60,767 bases of DNA from Clostridia bacterium (GCA_017559305.1 JAFYSP010000009.1:1-60767); one strand, 5' to 3'; counted from the first letter of the stretch, positions 51,630 to 60,757 are shown. Translations and numbers: made by a program. Notes: generated by a model not told the origin, from the letters alone.

Positions 51630-52255
51630 TCTTGGTCACCGCCTATAAAATAATTTTGAAGATTAATAATAATTTCAAGTGATTCATCAATGTTGCCCAA
51701 CATACTATCCACGTATGACTTGTCCGCCTTTTGCGCTATTGCGCTTTCATAATTAGGAATTTTGTCATACACGTCCATCGTTGCCTGGCAAAATTCTCTG
51801 GCTTGTGTGGAAGAATTATTAGCGGCCACTTGGCTTTCTTTGGCAGCTTTTGCAGCATTCTCACAGTCGTACAGCACAATTTCAAAAGGTTCAAACGCCT
51901 GATCACTTATAAGCGAACAGCAAGCCGATTCCTCAACAGAAAATGTAAACACCGATGACCTTGCGACAACATAAGGGTATCCGTTTTCGACTTTATACCC
52001 ACAAAGTTGAAAATCAACCGTCGGAGGAATGAGTGCATCTTGCGGAATTTTATAGGATATCTGACTTTTGTCGGAAAACAAATCGGTACTGTACTTGTTT
52101 CCGAACCAACATCTGTAATAGTCACATTCCAACAATGCCGCATCTGTTATGAAGATATGAAATTTTGAATTGTGATGCTCGCCTGCTTTACCAAGGTTTG
52201 TATCATTGCAAATGACTTTTCCGCCTTCTGCTATGTCTATTGATATCGTTTTCAT
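51626..52255 (-). CDS. Phage baseplate upper protein-like
   Basis: A 209-residue protein. The N-terminal half (about 1-115) resembles the beta-rich head of phage upper baseplate (BppU-like) proteins (SKFHIFITDAALLECDYYR, ending in a strand FTFSVEESA). The C-terminal half is a long coiled-coil-like region rich in Ala and Asp (CENAAKAAKESQVAANNSST). AAAAAGGAG precedes the ATG at 52255; the in-frame ATG at 52282 lies inside the leader. It is the first gene of the leftward cassette. Confidence 0.6.
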   Translation of the reverse strand: MKTISIDIAEGGKVICNDTNLGKAGEHHNSKFHIFITDAALLECDYYRCWFGNKYSTDLFSDKSQISYKIPQDALIPPTVDFQLCGYKVENGYPYVVARSSVFTFSVEESACCSLISDQAFEPFEIVLYDCENAAKAAKESQVAANNSSTQAREFCQATMDVYDKIPNYESAIAQKADKSYVDSMLGNIDESLEIIINLQNYFIGGDQE

Positions 52256-52291
52256 AATTACTCCTTTTTTGTTTTTTTGCATCCTATAAAA

Positions 52292-52320
52292 AGTATAAAA
52301 AAAAGGAAACGTTGCAACAA
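52292..52320 (-). promoter_or_regulatory. Promoter of the tail-lysis cassette
   Basis: On the minus strand TTGTTG, 17 bases, TATACT; it overlaps the terminator hairpin of the upstream amylase gene. No copy of the ImmR-type operator is nearby. Confidence 0.5.
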
Positions 52321-52334
52321 CGTTTCCTTTTTTA
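52301..52334 (-). terminator. Terminator of the glycogen/amylase operon
   Basis: AAAGGAAACGTTG / CAACGTTTCCTTT hairpin with a T run on the minus strand, 7 bases after the amylase stop. Confidence 0.85.
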
Positions 52335-52340
52335 GAAAAT

Positions 52341-54197
52341 TTATTTATTTTTTCTTAAAATTACAAAATCTTTTGCCCTGATAATCAGTTCGTTATCGAC
52401 AGGCGGCTCACCAAACAGCACTTCTGCCGTCTGCCATTCGGGCAGGAGTTTGAGCCTATCATCCTCTTGCCAACGGTTAACCGCTACCAGAACCCTTTCG
52501 CCATCATACTCTCTCTCGTAACAAAGAAGTCCAAGTCCTGCGTGAATACACTTGAAATCTCCCTTGAACGCCTTACTTCCTCTTCGCATTTCACCGAGTT
52601 TAGTGTAAAAATGAAGCAATTCTTTATCTTCGTTGCCCCATGGGTAACAACCTCTGCAGAATGGGTCTGCGCCACCTGTAAGTCCTGCTTCATCTCCGTA
52701 ATAAAGAGAAGGTATACCCGGTAAAGTATATTGAATGGCGGCGGCAAGTTTTAACAGTTTTTTGCCCTCTTTATACTGCAAAGGTGTGAGTTCGGTTGTT
52801 GCCTGTTCGCTTCTCGTTGCAGGAAGATTTCCCGAAAGACCTAAAACCGTAAGCGCTCTTGCGGTATCGTGAGTGCCTATATGGTTCATAAGAAGGTTCA
52901 GCGCAGGTTTTGGATAGTTCTCGCACATTGACAAAACGCCATCCATAAACTTAAAAGCATCGCCACCCAAAACATACTCAAAAATCAAGTTTGCAAATGG
53001 ATAATTCATAACCGAATGAAGTTGATTTCCAAGCAAATATCTGCGGCGCACACCATAACTTATCTTATTGGTAGCATCTTCCCATACTTCTCCTATTATA
53101 ATAGCGTTCGGATTGGTAGTTTTCACTCTTTCGCAAAGTGCATCTAAAAACTCATCGGGCAATTCGTCTGCCACGTCAAGTCTGATACCGCCCGCTCCGA
53201 GTGAAAGCCATTTTTCAATCACTCCGTCCTTGCCTGTAATAAAGTTTTTAAAATCCTCATTATTTTCATTCGTTTCCGGCAAAGAGGGTACTCCCCACCA
53301 GCAAGAATAGGAATTTGGCCATTTGTTAAAATTAAACCAGGCTCTGTATTTAGAATCTTCACTCTCTACGGCACCAAGTTCATTATATCTGCCGTAAAGA
53401 TTAAAATATCTCGAATCGTCACCCGTGTGAGAGAAAACTCCGTCGATTATAAGTTTTATACCCTTTTTATCAGCCGACTTGCAAAGCGATTCAAAATCCT
53501 TATCGGTTCCCAACAGGGAGTCGATTTTAAGGTAATCAGCGGTATTGTACCTGTGATTTGAATGAGCCTCAAAAATCGGGTTCAGATATATTGCCGTAAC
53601 GCCAAGTTCGGCAAGATAATCAAGTTTAGACTCGATGCCCGCAAGGTCGCCGCCGAAATAATCGTTACCAAGACGGCAAGGCTCGTCATTTTGAATATAT
53701 GCAGGTGTGCCGCCCCAATCGGTGCGTAAACATCTGTCTTTTGGGACGTTCGTTTTTGGTTTTCCGGACGGGCAAAATCTATCGGGGAAAATCTGATAGA
53801 TTATACCGCCCTCGAAATCTTTTGGATATCCGTTATTTGAATATACCGTGAGTTGCCACTCGCCACCGTCTTTAGAGATTAAACCTTCTGAAAAGCGGTG
53901 TCTTGTGATAAACATATCCCCATATTCAGAGGTGTAACGGAATTTATAAAAATAAAGTCCTGCTTTACCTACGTTTAACGTATATTCATACCAATTATAA
54001 TTTTCATCATAAGCGCCTGCCTCTGACATTTTGTATGGCAGATAGCCGCCATCGTCTGCGCGAAGCAAAAAGAACGCCTCTTTTACCTTTGCGTCACGAT
54101 GAAGCAGCAGTCGAAAAGTGACGCTACTGTCCTCTTCGACCGCTCCGAATACTGATTTATAAAGGGTATCTCTTGAATCATAGGGAATATATTTCAT
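52341..54197 (-). CDS. GH13 alpha-amylase family enzyme (neopullulanase/cyclomaltodextrinase type)
   Basis: Cytosolic maltodextrin-degrading enzyme of 618 residues. An N-terminal beta domain (about 1-125) is followed by the GH13 barrel: GVTAIYLNPIFEAHSNHRY, DGVFSHTG (motif I), GIRLDVADELP (nucleophile Asp), IIGEVWEDA (acid/base Glu) and MNHIGTHDTARAL (motif IV). The C-terminus is a beta sandwich. No signal peptide is seen. It follows glgP with 2 bases between, so it is probably cotranscribed in glycogen or maltodextrin breakdown. Subfamily is inferred from the N-terminal domain. Confidence 0.88.
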   Translation of the reverse strand: MKYIPYDSRDTLYKSVFGAVEEDSSVTFRLLLHRDAKVKEAFFLLRADDGGYLPYKMSEAGAYDENYNWYEYTLNVGKAGLYFYKFRYTSEYGDMFITRHRFSEGLISKDGGEWQLTVYSNNGYPKDFEGGIIYQIFPDRFCPSGKPKTNVPKDRCLRTDWGGTPAYIQNDEPCRLGNDYFGGDLAGIESKLDYLAELGVTAIYLNPIFEAHSNHRYNTADYLKIDSLLGTDKDFESLCKSADKKGIKLIIDGVFSHTGDDSRYFNLYGRYNELGAVESEDSKYRAWFNFNKWPNSYSCWWGVPSLPETNENNEDFKNFITGKDGVIEKWLSLGAGGIRLDVADELPDEFLDALCERVKTTNPNAIIIGEVWEDATNKISYGVRRRYLLGNQLHSVMNYPFANLIFEYVLGGDAFKFMDGVLSMCENYPKPALNLLMNHIGTHDTARALTVLGLSGNLPATRSEQATTELTPLQYKEGKKLLKLAAAIQYTLPGIPSLYYGDEAGLTGGADPFCRGCYPWGNEDKELLHFYTKLGEMRRGSKAFKGDFKCIHAGLGLLCYEREYDGERVLVAVNRWQEDDRLKLLPEWQTAEVLFGEPPVDNELIIRAKDFVILRKNK

Positions 54198-54199
54198 AA

Positions 54200-56608
54200 T
54201 TATTTCTTATTCACCGGATTTGCATTCCAAATATTTTGAGCGTAATCTTTTATTGAGCGGTCGGATGAGAATCTTCCCGCTTTTGCGATATTGATAAGTG
54301 ACATTCTGTTCCAGGTGTCTCTGTCAGAATAAAGAGCACTTGCCTTATCCTGTGCCGCACAGTAATCTTCAAAATCGGCAAATGACATATAGTAGTCTGT
54401 ACCGAGTAAAATATCTCTGACGTCGGATAAATCCACTCCGCCGATGCCCTTACCTATAAAGTCAACTGCGGCTTTAAGGTCGGCATTGTTATTATAATAA
54501 TCCATCGGTCTGTAGCCAGATGCACGAAGTCTTTGCACTTCGGGGGTGGACATACCAAAGATGATGATATTATCGTCTCCTACCGCCTCGTGAATCTCGA
54601 CGTTTGCGCCGTCTTCAGTACCGATTGTGATAGCACCGTTGAGCATAAGTTTCATATTACCGGTACCCGATGCCTCGGTAGAAGCAAGTGAAATCTGCTC
54701 AGACAGTTCTGCCGCAGGAATCATAAGTTCCGCAAGTGATACACCGTAATTTTCAACGAACACAATCTTGATTTTATCTCGGACCTGAGGATCGTTTTCA
54801 ATTTCTTTTGCAAGCATCAGAATCATTCTGATAATCTTTTTGGCAAGGTGGTAACCGGGTGCTGCCTTTGCGCCGAAGATATAAGTCTTTGGAGTAAAGG
54901 GCATATCGGGATTTGCCTTGATTTTAAGGTAATCAGAGATAATATGCAAAGCATTAAGATGCTGTCTTTTATACTCGTGCAAACGTTTTACCTGCATATC
55001 AAAGATGGAATTGGGGTCAATCTTTATTCCGTAATCCTCATTTACACGGTTGGCAAAACGAACTTTGTTATTGTATTTAATCTTTTCGAGTTTATCGAGT
55101 ACCGCCTTATCTCCTGCAAAATCTGCGAATTTTTCGAGTTCCTCGGTATTATAAATGAATCCATCGCCGATACATTCCTTAATAAGTTCGGAAAGTTCAG
55201 GATTGGACTGACCGAGCCAACGGCGGAAGGTTACACCGTTTGTGACGTTAGTAAACTTTTCGGGTGCGAGTTTATAATAATCGTTAAATACGGTATCGGT
55301 AAGAATCTTTGAGTGAAGTCTTGATACACCGTTTACGCTATGACAAGCAACTACAGAGAGGTTTGCCATTCGGATAACACCGTTCTGAACGACTGCAGTG
55401 CGCTCAACAAGACTTGCATCGTGTGTCTTTTCCCAGGTTTCAAAGCGGTAGCGGTTATCAATTTCCTTGACGATTTGATAAATTCTCGGAAGAAGTGTTC
55501 TGAACATATCCTCCTGCCAACACTCAAGTGCTTCCTGCATAACTGTATGGTTAGTATACGCGGCGGTGCGGCAGACGATATCCCACGCCTTATCCCAACC
55601 GTATCCGCAGTCATCAAGCAAGTGACGCATAAGTTCGGGAATAACTAATGCAGGGTGAGTATCATTGATATGAATTGCAGCCTTTTCGGGAAGGTTTTCA
55701 AGTGTGCCGTAATTTCTCATGTGACGGTTAAGAATATCCTGAATAGAGGCAGATACAAGGAAATACTGCTGACGAAGGCGGAGTGATTTGCCTTCGGGAT
55801 GGTTATCTTCAGGATAAAGCACCTTACTGATAACCTCTGCCATTGCCTGTCTTTCAAGAGCCTTTACATAATCGCCCTGATTGAAAGCCTGCATATCAAT
55901 TTCAGGTTTTGCCGCTGACCAGAGGCGAAGCACGTTGACACTCTCTCCATCGCCACCTGCAACCATAAGGTCGTAAGGTACCGCATGAACAACGGTTTGG
56001 TCCTCAACTTTGATACGATGGTAGTTTCCGTCCCAACTTTCAACTATGTTGCCGCCGAATTTTACGTCAACTGCAGAGCCCGAACGCTCAACAAGCCAAC
56101 AACTACCGCCCGGAAGCCAAAATTCAGGCATTTCGGTCTGCCAACCGTTTACAAATTTCTGCTCAAATATACCGAACTCATACTTAATGCAATAACCCAT
56201 CGCATTATATCCGCCCGAAGTGAGCGAATCAAGGAAACATGCAGCAAGACGACCAAGTCCACCGTTTCCAAGACCTGCATCAGGTTCAAGTTCGAAAAGG
56301 TTTTCGAGTTTGACGTCATATTTTTTCAAAGCTTTGCGGACAATATCGGTAAGTCCTAAATTATAAAGGTTATTTTTAAGACTTCTTCCCATAAGGAATT
56401 CCATACTTAAATAATAAACGGTTTTTTCTCCGCTTGCGTTTGCTTTATCTCTAAAGGCGTGTCTGCGCTCTCTCATAATATCAAGAACCGCAAGAACGGT
56501 GGCCTTATAGAAAAACTCATCCGATGCTCCGGCAGGGTCAACGCCAAAATTGTGACGCAGTTTTGCATCTATCAGTTCCGAAATGTATTTTTGTGTGATT
56601 TTTTCCAT
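54200..56608 (-). CDS. glgP: Glycogen/maltodextrin phosphorylase
   Basis: GT35 phosphorylase of 802 residues that releases glucose-1-phosphate from alpha-1,4-glucan. Landmarks: DAGLGNGGLGRLAACFLDSL, ALVIPELMRHLLDD, FTNVTNGVTFRRW, YKRQHLNALH, and EASGTGNMKLMLNGA containing the pyridoxal-phosphate Lys. Length is typical. AAGGAG precedes the ATG. It is upstream of the GH13 gene in one operon. Cytosolic. Confidence 0.96.
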   Translation of the reverse strand: MEKITQKYISELIDAKLRHNFGVDPAGASDEFFYKATVLAVLDIMRERRHAFRDKANASGEKTVYYLSMEFLMGRSLKNNLYNLGLTDIVRKALKKYDVKLENLFELEPDAGLGNGGLGRLAACFLDSLTSGGYNAMGYCIKYEFGIFEQKFVNGWQTEMPEFWLPGGSCWLVERSGSAVDVKFGGNIVESWDGNYHRIKVEDQTVVHAVPYDLMVAGGDGESVNVLRLWSAAKPEIDMQAFNQGDYVKALERQAMAEVISKVLYPEDNHPEGKSLRLRQQYFLVSASIQDILNRHMRNYGTLENLPEKAAIHINDTHPALVIPELMRHLLDDCGYGWDKAWDIVCRTAAYTNHTVMQEALECWQEDMFRTLLPRIYQIVKEIDNRYRFETWEKTHDASLVERTAVVQNGVIRMANLSVVACHSVNGVSRLHSKILTDTVFNDYYKLAPEKFTNVTNGVTFRRWLGQSNPELSELIKECIGDGFIYNTEELEKFADFAGDKAVLDKLEKIKYNNKVRFANRVNEDYGIKIDPNSIFDMQVKRLHEYKRQHLNALHIISDYLKIKANPDMPFTPKTYIFGAKAAPGYHLAKKIIRMILMLAKEIENDPQVRDKIKIVFVENYGVSLAELMIPAAELSEQISLASTEASGTGNMKLMLNGAITIGTEDGANVEIHEAVGDDNIIIFGMSTPEVQRLRASGYRPMDYYNNNADLKAAVDFIGKGIGGVDLSDVRDILLGTDYYMSFADFEDYCAAQDKASALYSDRDTWNRMSLINIAKAGRFSSDRSIKDYAQNIWNANPVNKK

Positions 56609-56746
56609 TGAGGTATTCTCCTTTATAAACGCCGTTTTACAATTACAATTTTACGCAAAACGTCAATCATACTTTTCTACAATATTATATTATATTATTC
56701 GATTTAAAATTTCAAGTGTTATTATAGACAAAATTAGCGTAAAAAC

Positions 56747-56776
56747 TGTGCAATTTGCACAATAACACATTTGTGC
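56747..56776. promoter_or_regulatory. Inverted repeats in the glgP/CPBP divergent region
   Basis: TGTGCAATTTGCACA (56747-56761) is a perfect 7-1-7 palindrome, and GCACAA...TTGTGC (to 56776) overlaps it. An extended -10 TGCTATAAT lies at 56782-56790. A regulator of glycogen use could bind here. The remaining bases of this 314-base gap are A/T-rich with no other feature. Confidence 0.4.
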
Positions 56777-56861
56777 TTTATTGCTATAATAGATATAGTG
56801 CAAAATTTGAGCGCCATTTGATGTTATAAGAAAGGCATTTGGAAGTCATAAATATCATTTG

Positions 56862-56890
56862 TTGACCTTTTATTTATTTTAATGTATAAT
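56862..56890 (+). promoter_or_regulatory. Promoter of the CPBP protease gene
   Basis: TTGACC, 17 bases, TATAAT, about 33 bases before the ATG at 56923. Confidence 0.75.
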
Positions 56891-56922
56891 ATAAGCACTG
56901 ATTAAGGAAGGAGCGTATATCT

Positions 56923-58026
56923 ATGAACGAAACAAACAATTATAATATTCCCGAAAACCAAGACAAAATTTATAATGCGCCTTCTTCTTTGTATTTCCCG
57001 ACAAAAAGGAATAGCGACTTTTATCAACTGCCCCATCGTGATCCTAAAGACGAACTTAAAACAGAGATTCGCAAAACGGTAAACAAAGCAAGTTTAGGTC
57101 TTTTGATATTTTACGGTTGCGGAATAATTTTTCAGGCGGTAATCTTAATAATCGCTTTTATATATTCAAGTAACGGCGCAGCCGCTTATAATGAATTTGT
57201 AAACTTTGTGAGTGAACCAACCTTTAACCTTTTGCTTAATTCTTTTTATCAGGCTGTTTTTATGACTCTTCCTTTTGTGTTGGCGGCTGCAATATCAAAG
57301 CAAAGACCTTCTGACATTCTTATTTATAACAAACCCAAAAAGAACAGCGTCCTTCCGTTTGCCATACTCGGTCTCGGCGGAGCAATGCTTTGCAATCTTG
57401 CCAACAGCATAATATATTCTCTGTTTTCATTATTCGGCGCAACTCCCCAAGGCGGAAACATTGATATGGACATGGGTATCAAAAGTTTATTCTTAAACCT
57501 TGTCACAATCGCAGTAATACCTGCTTTGTTTGAAGAATTTGCCTACAGAGGCATATTTATGGGACTTTTGAGAAAGAAGTTGTCATGCCCTGCTTCAATC
57601 ATTATTTCGGCGGCGGCATTCGGTCTTATTCACGGTAATTTTGCGCAAATGCCCTTTGCTTTTTTGATGGGGCTGCTGCTCGGATATCTTTATGCGGCTT
57701 CAGGCAGTCTGTGGGTTCCGATGCTTGTGCATCTGCTCAACAACTCATACTCGGTGATTCTCGACCACATCACCCACTCGATGCCCTCGTCCGAGGCAAA
57801 CATCGTATTCTATTTATTTCTTTTGATTTTTTTACTGTCGGGAATAGCGGCTTTTTGCTATATTGTCAAAAAAAGGCCCGAAATACTTAATATCGAAAAG
57901 GAAGAAGAAAAACTCATTTCAACGTCGGGTATGCTCAAAATCGGTTTTTCTTCCCCGATATTCATTATTTCTGCCGCACTGTTTATTGTTGATGCGGTAG
58001 TGAAACAGTTTAGTGGTGCTTTATGA
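56923..58026 (+). CDS. CPBP family intramembrane glutamic endopeptidase
   Basis: A 367-residue polytopic membrane protein with about eight helices after a hydrophilic N-terminus of 60 residues. The CPBP/Abi motifs are visible: FEEFAYRGIFMGLLR (E-E-x-x-x-R), GLIHGNFAQMPFAF (H) and WVPMLVHLLNNSYSV (H-x-x-N). Such proteases process prenylated or small peptides, or act in immunity or maturation; the substrate is unknown. AAGGAAGGAG lies before the ATG. Its stop overlaps the tadA start by 4 bases. Confidence 0.85.
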   Translation: MNETNNYNIPENQDKIYNAPSSLYFPTKRNSDFYQLPHRDPKDELKTEIRKTVNKASLGLLIFYGCGIIFQAVILIIAFIYSSNGAAAYNEFVNFVSEPTFNLLLNSFYQAVFMTLPFVLAAAISKQRPSDILIYNKPKKNSVLPFAILGLGGAMLCNLANSIIYSLFSLFGATPQGGNIDMDMGIKSLFLNLVTIAVIPALFEEFAYRGIFMGLLRKKLSCPASIIISAAAFGLIHGNFAQMPFAFLMGLLLGYLYAASGSLWVPMLVHLLNNSYSVILDHITHSMPSSEANIVFYLFLLIFLLSGIAAFCYIVKKRPEILNIEKEEEKLISTSGMLKIGFSSPIFIISAALFIVDAVVKQFSGAL

Positions 58027-58487
58027 TAACTAACGAAACAGACCTTTATTATATGAATAAAGCAATCGAACAAGCCAAAATCGCGGCGAGTGAAGGCGAA
58101 GTTCCCGTCGGTGCGGTTATAGTTAAAGACAGACGGATAATCTCTTGCGGAAGAAACCGCAGAGAGTTGGGTAAAAACGCCCTCTATCACGCCGAAACCG
58201 AAGCCATTGACAACGCCTGTAAAGCGCTTGGCGGCTGGCGGCTGATCGGTTGTACGCTTTACGTCACTTTAGAGCCCTGTCCTATGTGTGCGGGCGCTAT
58301 TATCAATTCAAGAATTGAACGTGTGGTTTTTGGCGCATACGATAAAAAAGCAGGGTCTTTAGGCTCTGTTGTGAATCTTTTTGAACTCCCCTACAACCAT
58401 AAGCCTGAACTCGTTGGGGGCGTATGTCAAGAAGAATGCGGCAATTTATTAAGTTCGTTTTTTGAAAGACTTAGAAAAAAAGACTAA
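58023..58487 (+). CDS. tadA: tRNA adenosine(34) deaminase
   Basis: Converts A34 to inosine in the anticodon of tRNA-Arg. The 154-residue cytidine-deaminase fold has HAETEAID (zinc His and catalytic Glu) and EPCPMCAGAI (two zinc Cys), plus the N-terminal YYMNKAIEQAKIAA and VPVGAVIV segments typical of TadA. Starts within the end of the CPBP gene (ATGA overlap). Essential in most bacteria. Confidence 0.95.
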   Translation: MITNETDLYYMNKAIEQAKIAASEGEVPVGAVIVKDRRIISCGRNRRELGKNALYHAETEAIDNACKALGGWRLIGCTLYVTLEPCPMCAGAIINSRIERVVFGAYDKKAGSLGSVVNLFELPYNHKPELVGGVCQEECGNLLSSFFERLRKKD

Positions 58488-58512
58488 ATATTTATACTTT
58501 CAGGTTAAACAA

Positions 58513-58569
58513 GACCGTGATTTTTCCTAACACTTAAAAAAGTTCAGGATAAAATCCGGTCTTTTTTGT
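58513..58569 (+). terminator. Long terminator hairpin after tadA
   Basis: AAGACCG...CGGTCTT outer arms with an inner TCCTAAC/GTTCAGGA stem, followed by a T run. Confidence 0.7.
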
Positions 58570-58657
58570 TGCACTTTTGTTGCGCTCTGACCAAAAACCT
58601 CCCTTTTCAACAAGATACGCCTTTTATATCCGACATCTTGCATAAATTACAAAGTCG

Positions 58658-58694
58658 TTACACTTATGGGCTAAATTTACACTTTTGGCTAAAT
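58658..58694. repeat. Direct repeat just upstream of the glmS promoter
   Basis: TTACACTTATGGGCTAAAT (58658-58676) and TTACACTTTTGGCTAAAT (58677-58694) are tandem near-copies ending next to the -35 element. They could bind an activator. The rest of the 308-base gap between tadA and glmS holds the terminator and promoter only. Confidence 0.45.
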
Positions 58695-58696
58695 TA

Positions 58697-58725
58697 TTGA
58701 CATTTTTAGTCTGTTTGTATATAAT
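58697..58725 (+). promoter_or_regulatory. Promoter of glmS
   Basis: TTGACA, 17 bases, TATAAT, consensus on both boxes. The leader to the ATG at 58797 is only about 65 bases. Confidence 0.85.
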
Positions 58726-58796
58726 GTATTAAACAAGAAAAGTATAAACAGTCTGCGGCATTTTTGCCGCTTATATTTTTTGAATGGAGTTTACTT

Positions 58797-60623
58797 ATGT
58801 GCGGAATAGTCGGATATACAGGCAAAAGACAGGCGGCAAGTATTTTGCTCGAAGGTCTTGAAAAACTCGAATACAGAGGTTACGATTCTGTGGGCATCGC
58901 AGTTCTTAACGACAGCGATATGAGAATACTTAAGGACGTTGGCAGAATTAAGGATTTAAGAAAATCATCCAATAATGCAAAAGGTGTTGAAGGTACCATC
59001 GGTATCGGACACTCAAGATGGGCAACTCACGGTGCTCCTACCGTTGCAAACGCTCATCCTCATTATTCTGCTTCAGGCAAATTTTCAATAGTACACAACG
59101 GTATTATTGAAAACTATGCCGTACTTAAAGAGCGCCTTATTTCTGAAGGCGTAGAATTCCGCAGCGAAACCGATACCGAAGTTGTTGCTCAACTTCTTGA
59201 AAAATGTTATGACGGTGATTTCAAATCTGCCGTTCAGCGCACAGCCGATATGCTTGAAGGCTCTTATGCTCTCGGCATTATTTGTACTGATTTCCCCGGT
59301 GTGCTTTTTGCGGTCAGAAGATCAAGTCCTCTTCTTATAGGTGTCGGACAGGATGAAAACTTTATCGCATCCGACGTTACCGCTCTTATCTCCAGCACAA
59401 GAAACGTTATATACCTTGAGGACGGCGAATTTGCTCGTCTTACTCCCGATTCTTTGACTGTTTTCGCTGAAAACGGAGATGAAATCGAAAAAGAAATCGC
59501 ATATATAGATTGGGACATTGCCGCCGCTGAAAAGGGTGGTTACGACCACTTTATGCTCAAAGAAATTATGGAGCAACCCGCAGCGCTCGAAAAGACTATT
59601 GAGCCCCGTATCAAAAACGGTAAGATCGTTCTTGACGACTTTAAGATGTCTGCTGCCGACCTTCGCTCCATCAACAGAATTATCATCACCGCTTGTGGTT
59701 CTGCATCATATGCAGGTCAGCTCGGCAGAATAGTGCTTGAAAAACTCACAAGAATTCCCGTTGAAGTTGACCTTGCAAGTGAACTTCGTTATCGTGACCC
59801 CATCATCGACGAGCACACCCTTTTAATCGTCATTTCACAGTCGGGCGAAACCGCAGATACCATTGCCGCCATGAAAGAGGCAAAACTCCGTGGCGCACGT
59901 GTACTTTCTATCGTTAACGTCGTGGGAAGCACCATCGCAAAACTTTCTGATGACGTTCTCTTTACCTGGGCAGGTCCCGAAATCGCAGTTGCAACCACAA
60001 AGGGTTACACTACTCAAGCCGCAGTTTTATATCTCTTTGCAGTTTGGGCTGCTCACAAGATGGGCAAAATTGCCGACACCGAGTACGCTCGTTATATCGA
60101 AGAAATCAAAGCGCTTCCCGAAGCAACCAAAAAAGCAATCGAGATTAATAACAACTTAGAAGAAATCGCAAATAAATATAAAGACAACGGAAATATTTTC
60201 TTCATTGGAAGAAACGTTGATTACGCTGTATGTATGGAAGGTTCACTTAAACTTAAAGAAATTTCATACATTCACTCCGAGGCTTACGCCGCAGGCGAAC
60301 TTAAGCACGGTACCATTTCCCTTATCGATGAAGGAACTCCCGTTATTGCTCTTTGTTGCCACGAAGCACTTTTCGACAAGATGCTCAGCAACATAAAAGA
60401 AGTAAAAGCCAGAGGCGCAAAGGTGCTTTGCGTTTGTCTTGAAGGAGCAGATATGTCCTCTTGCGAAGCAGATGATATAATCTTCGTACCAAAGACCGAT
60501 CCTCTCTTCAATGGTTCTGCAGAGGTTGTTCCCCTTCAGATACTTTCTTACTACATCGCCAAGGCAAAGGGTTGCGATATTGATAAACCCAGAAACCTTG
60601 CAAAGAGCGTTACAGTTGAATAA
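58797..60623 (+). CDS. glmS: Glutamine--fructose-6-phosphate aminotransferase
   Basis: Makes glucosamine-6-phosphate for cell-wall precursor synthesis. The 608-residue protein starts with the catalytic Cys (MCGIVGYTG), so the ATG at 58797 is fixed. The glutaminase domain shows GIGHSRWATHG and HNGIIENY; the two SIS isomerase domains show CGSASYAG, SQSGETADT and ATTKGYTTQ; the C-terminus ends AKSVTVE as in GlmS. TGGAG precedes the start. No room for a glmS ribozyme exists in the short leader. Confidence 0.97.
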   Translation: MCGIVGYTGKRQAASILLEGLEKLEYRGYDSVGIAVLNDSDMRILKDVGRIKDLRKSSNNAKGVEGTIGIGHSRWATHGAPTVANAHPHYSASGKFSIVHNGIIENYAVLKERLISEGVEFRSETDTEVVAQLLEKCYDGDFKSAVQRTADMLEGSYALGIICTDFPGVLFAVRRSSPLLIGVGQDENFIASDVTALISSTRNVIYLEDGEFARLTPDSLTVFAENGDEIEKEIAYIDWDIAAAEKGGYDHFMLKEIMEQPAALEKTIEPRIKNGKIVLDDFKMSAADLRSINRIIITACGSASYAGQLGRIVLEKLTRIPVEVDLASELRYRDPIIDEHTLLIVISQSGETADTIAAMKEAKLRGARVLSIVNVVGSTIAKLSDDVLFTWAGPEIAVATTKGYTTQAAVLYLFAVWAAHKMGKIADTEYARYIEEIKALPEATKKAIEINNNLEEIANKYKDNGNIFFIGRNVDYAVCMEGSLKLKEISYIHSEAYAAGELKHGTISLIDEGTPVIALCCHEALFDKMLSNIKEVKARGAKVLCVCLEGADMSSCEADDIIFVPKTDPLFNGSAEVVPLQILSYYIAKAKGCDIDKPRNLAKSVTVE

Positions 60624-60634
60624 TTGAAATCATA

Positions 60635-60757
60635 ACTACCGGCCGCGCCGGTAGTATGCACTGCCCCCTTAGGGCATAAGACCGGCCGAGCCTATAGGCT
60701 CGTCGAAAGGTTTGCCAACCGCAACTCTTTCACCGGCTGCCCCTAAAGGGGCTTTTT
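60635..60757 (+). ncRNA. Unrecognised structured RNA candidate with terminator
   Basis: Five hairpins in 123 bases: ACTACCGGC/GCCGGTAGT (60635-60655), TGCCC/GGGCA (60662-60676), CGAGCC TATA GGCTCG (60687-60702), GAAAG...CTTTC (60705-60731) and a terminator GCCCC TAAA GGGGC with T run (60739-60757). It is G+C-rich compared with the other gaps. It begins 12 bases after the glmS stop and could be the glmS 3' end, an independent sRNA, or the leader of the next gene. Confidence 0.5.

Noticed and set aside
47415..52255. A complete prophage
   Set aside because: No integrase, terminase, portal, capsid or tail-tube gene was found; only end-stage and control genes are present.
58726..58796. glmS ribozyme in the glmS leader
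   Set aside because: The leader is too short and lacks the conserved core, so no self-cleaving RNA is called.
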